The translations under genes and the position numbers were made by a program. Shown here one piece after another: positions 1-5,947 of a DNA stretch of 5,947 nucleotides; positions within the stretch are counted from its first letter, which is position 1; the number at the start of each line of letters is the position of its first letter. The notes under the pieces were generated by a model. It worked only from the letters and a program-made list of their open reading frames with translations. It did not search any database and was not told where the DNA came from. Origin of the DNA: an uncultured Arcobacter sp. (GTDB taxonomy: Bacteria; Campylobacterota; Campylobacteria; Campylobacterales; Arcobacteraceae); contig CAJXWI010000177.1 of NCBI GenBank assembly GCA_913062735.1, positions 1 to 5,947 of the forward strand, given 5' to 3'.

Positions 1-1
1 A

Positions 2-172
2 ATTGCAAAAATGCAATCTATTAAACCTAAAATCGCAGCAAAAATTATTGATGATTGCATAAAAGTTGCAAAAACTTTTGAAGAAAAAGCTTTCAATATT
101 GAGCTTGATGAAAATACTATAGAAGACTGTAAAAAAGATATTGATAGTCAAATAGACTTACTTCGAATATAA
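2..172 (+). CDS. 3' end of an unrecognised gene (partial)
   Basis: An open frame enters from the left edge and ends at TAA 170-172, giving 56 codons. I do not recognise the family. The visible tail is charged and looks helical, rich in Lys, Asp, Glu and Ile, with two cysteines (residues 19 and 44 of the visible part) and no membrane segment. An in-frame ATG at 11-13 could in principle start a 53-residue protein, but only 10 bases precede it, so no ribosome binding site can be judged; a truncated longer gene is more likely. GC is about 27% by hand count. It is separated from sbcD by about 650 bp, so it is probably not in the same operon. No function is assigned. Confidence 0.55.
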   Translation: MAKMQSIKPKIAAKIIDDCIKVAKTFEEKAFNIELDENTIEDCKKDIDSQIDLLRI

Positions 173-184
173 GTAGGATGAGGA

Positions 185-213
185 TTACAGGACTAAAGTT
201 GTTTTATTATAAT
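185..213 (+). promoter_or_regulatory. Possible sigma-70-type promoter
   Basis: A perfect TATAAT lies at 208-213, with TTACAG (185-190) 17 nt upstream as a poor -35 match (only the first two bases agree with TTGACA). Such boxes arise by chance in AT-rich DNA. No gene follows at a sensible distance: sbcD starts about 600 bp further on. If real, it would drive a small RNA, a degraded gene or a very long sbcD leader. Confidence 0.25.
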
Positions 214-617
214 GAGCTCCTAAAATAGAACCAATAAAACTTAGTTTACTATTTTTTAAAAGGAACTATTATTGTTAACACTATTTATTTAAATTCTTAA
301 TTACAGTCTTGTGTTTTATGGTCTCTTTATTGGTTTCGATTGTTATAGTCTCAAGTCCATTTTTTACTTGAGTATTCTAAGATACGCTGTGCCGTCACAC
401 GATAATTAATTCAATTTCCAAATATTAATCACTTTTTGATAGATAATTTTTATTTTCTACTATTACTAAAAATCTCATGTTAATTTCAGTAAATTAGAGT
501 ACTTTAGAATTATTTTTATCTACTCTATCTAAATATACACCATATAGCTACACGACAAAAAACTCTATTTTTAAATAAAAATCACATTTAAGATACATTT
601 AAATCTATTCATTAATT

Positions 618-640
618 AGTATCTTTAGGATACTTTTTTC
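618..640 (+). terminator. Possible weak rho-independent terminator
   Basis: AGTATC (618-623) and GATACT (629-634) form a 6-bp stem around the 5-base loop TTTAG, and the stem runs into six T residues (634-639). The geometry is that of an intrinsic terminator for + strand transcription. The stem has only two G-C pairs, so it would be weak. There is no matching T-run on the other side for the - strand. It would separate any upstream transcript from the sbcD promoter region. Confidence 0.35.
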
Positions 641-701
641 ATGTATATTTTCCCATAAATAGTAATTTATATGATTATGATATTGAAATTCTGTTACTTC
701 C

Positions 702-719
702 TGTGACATTTAAATCACA
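702..719. promoter_or_regulatory. TGTGA-N8-TCACA dyad, possible operator
   Basis: The arms TGTGA (702-706) and TCACA (715-719) are perfect inverted copies separated by 8 bases, about 100 bp before the sbcD start. The half-sites match those of the CRP family, but the CRP consensus spacer is 6, so this is not a standard CRP site. It may be a chance palindrome or an operator for another dimeric regulator. Confidence 0.15.
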
Positions 720-733
720 ATATAGAGATAATA

Positions 734-780
734 TAAATATAAGTTTAAGTAATTATTATAAGTTATAAAACTTATATTTA
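734..780. repeat. Perfect 13-bp inverted repeat with extra half-site
   Basis: TAAATATAAGTTT (734-746) and AAACTTATATTTA (768-780) are exact reverse complements with a 21-bp spacer. Within this, the 8-mer TATAAGTT occurs directly at 738-745 and 757-764 and inverted at 769-776, so 757-776 is also a hairpin of 8 bp with an ATAA loop that competes with the longer pairing. It sits 40 bp upstream of the sbcD start. It may be an operator cluster for a dimeric repressor or an RNA structure in the leader. The repeat is read directly from the sequence; the function is inferred. Confidence 0.5.
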
Positions 781-820
781 GATAATATTTATGAAGTTTT
801 CGAAATAAGAAAAGGCACAA

Positions 821-2011
821 ATGAAAGTATTACATACGTCAGATTGGCACTTAGGTCAGAATTTTATGGGAAAAAGTAGAGAAGATGAGCATCAAGCCTT
901 TCTTTCTTGGCTTTTGGAAACAATAGTAAATCAAAATATTGATATTCTAATAGTTGCTGGAGATATTTTTGATACAGGAACACCTCCTAATTATGCACTT
1001 GAACTTTATTATAACTTTTTAAGACAATTAGCATCTATAGATACTTTATCAACAACAATCATAACTGCCGGAAATCATGACTCTATTTCAACACTTAAAG
1101 CACCTAAACAATTACTTGAAGTTTTAAAGGTACAGGTTATTGCAAGTGGTGATGTAGATGAAAATGAAATCATCCCTATATATATCGAAGAAGAACTTAG
1201 AGCTATCGTTTGTGCAGTCCCATATTTAAGTGATAGAGTCATTCGACAATCAGTTTCAGGACAAACAATAAGTGAAAAAGAAAAAGTCTCCAATGAAGGT
1301 ATCAAAGCTTATTATGAAAACACTTATAAAAAAGCTCTTGAACTAAAAGGTGAGAAAAATATACCAATCATTGCCACAGGACATCTAACAACAGTAGGAA
1401 GTCGAAGTTGTGATAGTGAGAGAGAAATTTATATTGGCGGAACAATTGATATCGGAGGTGATTATTTAGCAGCGATGTTTGATTATGTTGCTTTAGGACA
1501 TCTTCATATCAATCAAACAGTTGGAAATGACCATGTAAGATATTCAGGTTCTCCTATTCCTCTTAGTTTTTCTGAGTCAAAAAATACTCAGAAAATAAAT
1601 ATTGTAAGTTTTGATAATGATGATGTTCAAGTAGAAGAACTGGAAGTCCCAGTAAAAAGAAATCTTATTGTTATCAAAGGTCATTGTGAGAGCATAAAAA
1701 AAGACCTGAAAAATATTAGTGACAAAACAGCATGGATTGAAGTACATATAAATGATGATAATCCAATGTCTGCAAATCAAGACATAAGAGAACTGGCAAG
1801 TAAATTAGAACTATTACTTCTTGCAGTGAAAATAGATAAAAGTGAAAAACAACTTCAATCAAAACAGATGAAAGCAATAAGCCTAGATGAATTATCTATT
1901 CAAGAAGTATTTGAAAAAAGATTAGACTTAGAAGAACTTCAAGATAAAGAGTTAAAAGAAGAACTCCTTAATAACTTTAAGCAAGTGCTTTCAAAGGTGC
2001 AGAGCCTATGA
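821..2011 (+). CDS. sbcD: SbcD, nuclease subunit of the SbcCD DNA-end processing complex
   Basis: This is the Mre11-type metallophosphoesterase that, with SbcC, cuts hairpins and processes double-strand DNA ends in the cytoplasm using Mn2+ in characterised homologues. The 396-residue length fits the family (about 400 in E. coli). The di-metal site is complete: D8 and H10 (SDWH), D48 (GDIFD), N85 and H86 (GNHD), H188 (GH) and H227/H229 (GHLH). The nuclease domain spans roughly residues 1-255; the rest is the capping domain and the charged C-terminal helices that in the family contact SbcC. The start is fixed by the conserved N-terminus, by AAAGG at 811-815 five bases upstream, and by an in-frame TAA at 806-808 that excludes a longer form. 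Its TGA overlaps the sbcC ATG. A promoter probably lies in the AT-rich stretch at 720-790, for example GATAAT at 781-786, but no clear -35 is visible. No damage or unusual residue was seen. Confidence 0.97.
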   Translation: MKVLHTSDWHLGQNFMGKSREDEHQAFLSWLLETIVNQNIDILIVAGDIFDTGTPPNYALELYYNFLRQLASIDTLSTTIITAGNHDSISTLKAPKQLLEVLKVQVIASGDVDENEIIPIYIEEELRAIVCAVPYLSDRVIRQSVSGQTISEKEKVSNEGIKAYYENTYKKALELKGEKNIPIIATGHLTTVGSRSCDSEREIYIGGTIDIGGDYLAAMFDYVALGHLHINQTVGNDHVRYSGSPIPLSFSESKNTQKINIVSFDNDDVQVEELEVPVKRNLIVIKGHCESIKKDLKNISDKTAWIEVHINDDNPMSANQDIRELASKLELLLLAVKIDKSEKQLQSKQMKAISLDELSIQEVFEKRLDLEELQDKELKEELLNNFKQVLSKVQSL

Positions 2012-5000
2012 AAATACTAAAAATAAAATCACTCAATATTAACTCTCTAAAAGGTGAATTTGAAATAGACTTTGAAGATTTCTTGAAAGATGAATCCTTA
2101 TTTGCCATAACAGGACCCACGGGTTCAGGCAAGAGCACAATCCTTGATGTTATCTCTTGCTCATTATATGGAAGAACAGCAAGACTGTCCAATCCAAATG
2201 ACTTAATGTCCAGACATACGGGTGAATGTCTATGTGAAGTGGAGTTTGAAGTCAAAGGCACAGTATACAGAAGTTCTTGGAGTCAGAAAAGAGCCAGAAA
2301 AAGTGCTGAGGGGAACTTCCAATCAGCTAAGATGGAAATATCAGAAGTAGATAGTGGAAAAGTCTTAGAATCATACCTATCAAAAGTTCCCAAGTATATT
2401 GAAGAGTTATCAGGTTTAGACTTTGAACGATTTAAGCAATCTATGATGTTAGCCCAAGGTGGCTTTGATGCATTTTTAAAAGCCAAAGAGAATGAAAGAA
2501 GCTCACTACTTGAAAAAATAACTGGTACGTATATATATAAACAAATATCTCAAGAAATTTATGAAACGCACTCCACTCACAAAAAAGATATAGAAATAGA
2601 TGAAACACTTTTAGGAGCTATTGAATTACTTGATACTGAAATAGTAGATGAAAAAACAAAAGCTTTAAATAATGGTAAAGCAGAAAAGATTGAACTTGAT
2701 GTAAGTGAAGCTGCATTAAAAAAGTTATCATCTTGGTTAGAAAACCTAGCAAAGTTAGAGTTTGATAATACAAAGTATATAAAAGACTATGACGAAGTTT
2801 CAAAAGTAAGAGAGAATAGAAAAGAAGATTTCCTAAGGCTAGAATTAGCCAATAAAGCCTTAAATATAGAATCTTTGAATTCTTCGAAAAATGCTCTAGA
2901 AAACTCTATTTCACAAGATAATAAATCAAAAGAGAGCTTACAAAAAGAGTCTGATGAATTAAAGATTTTATTATCATCAAAGCAGAATGCATTAAAGCTT
3001 CTTAACACAGAGTTTGAAGAAGAAAAACTTACTTTTGAATCTAACACAATAAAGATAAAAGAAATAAGAGAACTCCAAACACAAATCAATGCAAAACAAG
3101 AGCAACAAAAAGCCTTAAGTTTAAAAATTGATAAGCAAAAAGATGAAGAGAAAAAAGTTTCCATTGATTTAGAATCAAGTAAGTTAGAATATAACTCAAT
3201 TAACGCAATACTGTTAAAACTAAACGATGAGATTAAAAGAACTTCAAAAGATGAAACTCTAAAAGAAAAGTTACCTCTTATTTCAAAGGCTATAGAGGAA
3301 TATGGTATTGAGGTTGGGTCTTCAAAAAAAATCAATATAGATTTAGCGGATGTATTAAAAAATGAAATAGTCCAAAAACAAACTATAGAAGAACTCCAAA
3401 ATTTACTTGATGAAACAAAACGTGCTTATGAGTTAATAGAAACTGAATACAAAGACATAGAGCACACTACATCAAATGATGCAAGCAAAGAAACTATGCT
3501 AAGAGATCAACTTAAGACCATAGATGAGTTACTCAAAACACTTGATGACTATAATGATGTTAACAATAGATTAAAACGAGAAGAGGGTACAAACTTACAG
3601 TTTAAAGAGGAACTCAAGTCTTTTAATGAAAGTATTGCTCAAAAACAACAACTCATCAAAGAAATAGAACCCCATCTACAAACCCTAATAGAAAAGAGAG
3701 AGACAGAGCGTTTACTTGCAAAGTATGAAGATGATAGGTTAAAGTTAGAAGAGGGTCATGAGTGTTTTGTATGTGGTTCAAAAGAGCATCCTTTTGTAAC
3801 AGAAGTGATAAACATAGATATTGATGAAACAACACTTAAGATAGAAGAAAAAAGTACTCACTTAGAAAATGAAAAAAAAGCCTTACATACACTTACAATC
3901 TCTCATTCAATATGTGAATCTAAAATAGAATCTTCATCTTTAGAAATAAAAAAGTTAGAAAAAAATAAAAGTGATTTAGAATACATCTTCAAAACAAATG
4001 ACTTTAAAATAGAAGACGACTCAAAACAAACTATTAAAGATGACAAATCAAATATTGTAAAAGTTCTTGATGAGATTGTAGATAATAGAACTAAGAAAGA
4101 CTTACTTCTTACTAGAAGAGATAATGCGCATAATGAGCTAAGTCAAAAGCAAGAGTTACAATCAAGCAATAACACAGCATTATTAAAACTAAGCTCTTCA
4201 AAAGAGAATCTTGAAGAGGCTTTAAACGCTTGTGATTTAAAGATGAAAAAACTGGAGAGGGAACTAACCAAAGAGTTTACTTTTTATGAGTTAGGGTTTG
4301 ATGGTATCTATAAAAATAGCTATAAAAGACTGTGTGAGCGAAAAGAGTCTTTTGAAAAGAATCAAGTCCAAGTCAAAGAGAATGAAACAAAACTTCAATA
4401 TATAACGGTACAAATAAAAGAACAAGAAACAAAACTTAACAGTATAAAAGCATCACTAAAAGAAGATGAGATATTAGACTCAAAACTAAAAGCTGAGATG
4501 ATGAAACTTAAAGACTCGGGTAAGTTAATATTAGACATAGAAAATATCAATACTTACGAAGAAAAGATAAATAAAATACACAGTGAAATAACTCAAAAAT
4601 ATAATACTTTATCAAAAGAAGTAAACTCTTTAAATACAAAAGACGAGTCACTCAAAAAACAAATAGAGACTTTAGATAAAAAGTTAATCACCGACAAACA
4701 GTCGTATAAAGATCTAGAAATTAAGTTTATAGAAGCGTTAGAAGAAAATGACTTTGGTTCAAAAGAAGAGTTTCTCAAATCAATACTTCCAAAAGAGTTA
4801 AGAGAAAAGTTATCAAAAGAGTGTAAAGAGATAGAAGATAAATATACGCAAATTAGTACTCTAAAAGTAGATACTGCAAAAAAACTACATGAACAAAAAG
4901 AGTTAAAGCTAACGGATAGAGAACTTGAAGATATAAAAAAAGAGTTATTGGAAATACAAAGCAGTATTGATGAACTTCAAAAACAAATAGGTAGCTTAGA

Positions 5001-5589
5001 AAAAGAACTTGAAATAAATACTCAAAATATCAAAAAATCTGAGAATAAAATCAAAGAGCTAGAAAAGAAAAAAGAATCATTTAAAGTATGGATAAAACTA
5101 AATGAGATGATCGGTTCATCAGATGGAAATAAGTTTGCAAAATTTGCTCAAGGCATTACATTAGATCAACTAATCTATTTAGCAAATCAACACCTAGAAA
5201 TACTTAGTTCTAGATATGAACTTCAAAGAGGACTAGACACAAATAAACTTTTAGAAATAGAAATAGTAGATGGTTTTCAAGGTGATGTTGCAAGACCTGT
5301 AAGTACACTCTCTGGTGGTGAGAGTTTCATAGTAAGTTTAGCTCTTGCTTTGGGTTTATCTGCATTAGCTAGTCAAAAAATATCTATTGATTCACTCTTC
5401 TTAGATGAAGGGTTTGGAACCTTAGACCCTGATAGTTTAGATATGGCATTAAATGCTTTAAGTGCTTTGCAGAGTTCAGGAAAGATGATAGGTGTGATTT
5501 CACATGTGGAAGCATTGAAAGAGAGAATACCGTTGCAGATAAGGGTCGTTCCTAAAGGTGATGGGACGAGTTTTATTGAGATGATATAA
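2008..5589 (+). CDS. sbcC: SbcC, Rad50-like SMC ATPase subunit of SbcCD
   Basis: The protein has 1193 residues, somewhat longer than the roughly 1050 of E. coli SbcC. The N-terminal head has Walker A GPTGSGKST (36-44) and the Q-loop segment MLAQGGFDAFLKA with Q150. Lys/Glu-rich coiled coil runs from about 190 to 580, the zinc hook CFVC is at C586/C589, and a returning coil runs to about 1025. The C-terminal head opens at about 1028 (W1028, then IGSSDGNKF) and has the signature LSGGES (1101-1106), Walker B with D1133/E1134, the D-loop around D1140 and the H-loop H1166. The two arms are nearly equal in length, as expected for an intact hook. ATP-driven head engagement controls SbcD access to DNA ends. 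Translation probably couples to sbcD through the ATGA overlap, with AAGGTG (1994-1999) eight bases before the start. The hook has Phe where many SbcC proteins have Pro (CPxC). The coil is interrupted near 757-775 and 912-930, both containing Gly/Phe-rich short segments. Confidence 0.97.
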   Translation: MKILKIKSLNINSLKGEFEIDFEDFLKDESLFAITGPTGSGKSTILDVISCSLYGRTARLSNPNDLMSRHTGECLCEVEFEVKGTVYRSSWSQKRARKSAEGNFQSAKMEISEVDSGKVLESYLSKVPKYIEELSGLDFERFKQSMMLAQGGFDAFLKAKENERSSLLEKITGTYIYKQISQEIYETHSTHKKDIEIDETLLGAIELLDTEIVDEKTKALNNGKAEKIELDVSEAALKKLSSWLENLAKLEFDNTKYIKDYDEVSKVRENRKEDFLRLELANKALNIESLNSSKNALENSISQDNKSKESLQKESDELKILLSSKQNALKLLNTEFEEEKLTFESNTIKIKEIRELQTQINAKQEQQKALSLKIDKQKDEEKKVSIDLESSKLEYNSINAILLKLNDEIKRTSKDETLKEKLPLISKAIEEYGIEVGSSKKINIDLADVLKNEIVQKQTIEELQNLLDETKRAYELIETEYKDIEHTTSNDASKETMLRDQLKTIDELLKTLDDYNDVNNRLKREEGTNLQFKEELKSFNESIAQKQQLIKEIEPHLQTLIEKRETERLLAKYEDDRLKLEEGHECFVCGSKEHPFVTEVINIDIDETTLKIEEKSTHLENEKKALHTLTISHSICESKIESSSLEIKKLEKNKSDLEYIFKTNDFKIEDDSKQTIKDDKSNIVKVLDEIVDNRTKKDLLLTRRDNAHNELSQKQELQSSNNTALLKLSSSKENLEEALNACDLKMKKLERELTKEFTFYELGFDGIYKNSYKRLCERKESFEKNQVQVKENETKLQYITVQIKEQETKLNSIKASLKEDEILDSKLKAEMMKLKDSGKLILDIENINTYEEKINKIHSEITQKYNTLSKEVNSLNTKDESLKKQIETLDKKLITDKQSYKDLEIKFIEALEENDFGSKEEFLKSILPKELREKLSKECKEIEDKYTQISTLKVDTAKKLHEQKELKLTDRELEDIKKELLEIQSSIDELQKQIGSLEKELEINTQNIKKSENKIKELEKKKESFKVWIKLNEMIGSSDGNKFAKFAQGITLDQLIYLANQHLEILSSRYELQRGLDTNKLLEIEIVDGFQGDVARPVSTLSGGESFIVSLALALGLSALASQKISIDSLFLDEGFGTLDPDSLDMALNALSALQSSGKMIGVISHVEALKERIPLQIRVVPKGDGTSFIEMI

Positions 5590-5616
5590 AAATTAAATTA
5601 AAAAAAAGGGAAGAGA

Positions 5617-5947
5617 ATGGCAATAGACATAAAATTAGATATCAAGAATATTGGTCCACATAATAAATTATATTTTTCTGAAAAAATAAATACTTTAAAG
5701 GTAGGTATATATGCAAATAATGGTAGTGGTAAAACTTTTATAGGTCGTGCGTTTAGATCTCTTATAAATATTAATTCTGAATATACAAATAAGCTATTAG
5801 AAATAGGAAAAACATCAGGACATTTTAACTTTGAAGTAAATGATGGAAAAGATATTAGAAAACTAAATATTAAAATAGAAAAAAATAAAGATGCAGTGAT
5901 AAATAATCAAACTGGTTATATTTTTCATGTATTTAATAGTGATTATG
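5617..5947 (+). CDS. P-loop ATPase, N-terminal part (runs off window)
   Basis: ATG 5617-5619 follows AAAGGG (5605-5610) by six bases and opens a frame that stays open for 110 codons to the window edge. The N-terminus resembles RecF/SMC-like ATPases: a short beta strand with IGPHN (12-16), then Walker A ANNGSGKT (33-40) with K39/T40. The stretch YIFHVFNSDY (101-110) recalls the F-N-x-D-Y/F segment that precedes the coil in AAA_13 (PrrC/RloC-like) ATPases. That family link is from memory of the motif and is tentative. It starts 27 nt after the sbcC stop with no terminator between, so co-transcription is plausible. GC is 67/300 over 5641-5940 (about 22%), well below sbcDC, which suggests separate acquisition. 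The Walker B, signature and any effector domain lie outside the window, so the reaction cannot be stated. A DNA-repair or phage-defence ATPase are both possible. Confidence 0.8.
   Translation, partial: MAIDIKLDIKNIGPHNKLYFSEKINTLKVGIYANNGSGKTFIGRAFRSLININSEYTNKLLEIGKTSGHFNFEVNDGKDIRKLNIKIEKNKDAVINNQTGYIFHVFNSDY

Larger units (their letters stand above)
173..820. other. AT-rich intergenic region without a supportable gene
   Basis: I see no credible coding sequence here on either strand. Start codons are followed by stops within about 20 codons. GC falls to about 19% over 541-780 by hand count. The region holds a consensus TATAAT at 208-213, a Shine-Dalgarno-like AAAAGGAA at 258-265 followed by a TTG that meets a stop after six codons, a 7-bp inverted repeat CTCAAGT/ACTTGAG (350-356 and 366-372), a terminator-like hairpin at 618-640, a TGTGA/TCACA dyad at 702-719 and a 13-bp inverted repeat at 734-780. 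It may contain a decayed gene or mobile-element end, a small RNA gene, and the sbcD promoter. None of these is proved. Confidence 0.6.

Noticed and set aside
279..371. Short hydrophobic frame on the + strand (ATG at 318, ending TGA 371)
   Set aside because: Only 17 codons from the ATG with no ribosome binding site upstream. The hydrophobic content follows from T-rich DNA. It could be a tiny membrane peptide but nothing supports it.
702..719. CRP binding site
   Set aside because: The half-sites TGTGA and TCACA are right but the spacer is 8 rather than 6, so the standard consensus is not met. It is kept only as an unassigned dyad.
791..808. Five-codon frame ATG 791 to TAA 806-808 just before sbcD, as a possible leader peptide
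   Set aside because: Too short, with no ribosome binding site and no biased amino-acid content that would suggest attenuation.
1075..1305. 76-codon - strand frame inside sbcD, and similar short - strand frames at 1577-1780, 1977-2261, 2283-2486, 2618-2803 and 4593-4778
   Set aside because: All are antisense to well-supported sbcD or sbcC sequence and have no recognisable protein motif.
2787..3335. 182-codon open frame on the - strand inside sbcC
   Set aside because: It is the antisense of a coiled-coil region. Its Ser/Phe/Leu-rich product is what reverse reading of Lys/Glu codons gives, and it lies wholly within a confident gene.
1..5947. CRISPR array, tRNA or rRNA gene
   Set aside because: I saw no regularly spaced direct repeats, no tRNA-like cloverleaf and no rRNA-like conserved segment when reading the window.

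Overview
The window carries an sbcDC operon (the bacterial Mre11-Rad50 homologues). It is flanked on the left by the 3' end of an unrecognised gene and about 650 bp of AT-rich non-coding DNA. On the right lies the 5' end of a further P-loop ATPase gene that runs off the window. All genes read on the + strand. The DNA is strongly AT-rich, with A/T-ending codons (Leu TTA, Arg AGA, Lys AAA) and short purine-rich ribosome binding sites. This suits a low-GC bacterium. A Campylobacterota member such as an Arcobacter or Sulfurimonas relative is my best guess, but it rests on composition and general style only, not on a marker gene.

Layout: 2-172 is the last 56 codons of an unknown gene. 173-820 has no supportable gene; it holds a consensus -10 box, a terminator-like hairpin and, just before sbcD, a perfect 13-bp inverted repeat with a third half-site. 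821-2011 is sbcD, with every canonical Mre11-type metal-binding residue present. 2008-5589 is sbcC, overlapping sbcD by ATGA. It has complete ATPase head motifs and a zinc-hook CxxC (C586/C589) in the middle of a long coiled coil. 5617-5947 is the N-terminal 110 codons of an ATPase with a Walker A motif, 27 nt after sbcC and with no terminator in the gap.

SbcD (nuclease) and SbcC (SMC-like ATPase) act together as a DNA end- and hairpin-processing complex. Translational coupling through the 4-nt overlap would help keep their amounts matched. The third gene is close enough to be co-transcribed but is visibly lower in GC (about 22% against roughly 25-48% in single-line samples of sbcDC). This hints at separate acquisition, possibly a defence-type ATPase inserted behind a housekeeping operon. 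The sbcDC pair itself looks ordinary and intact. The most interesting points are the truncated downstream ATPase and the unexplained leader region upstream of sbcD.
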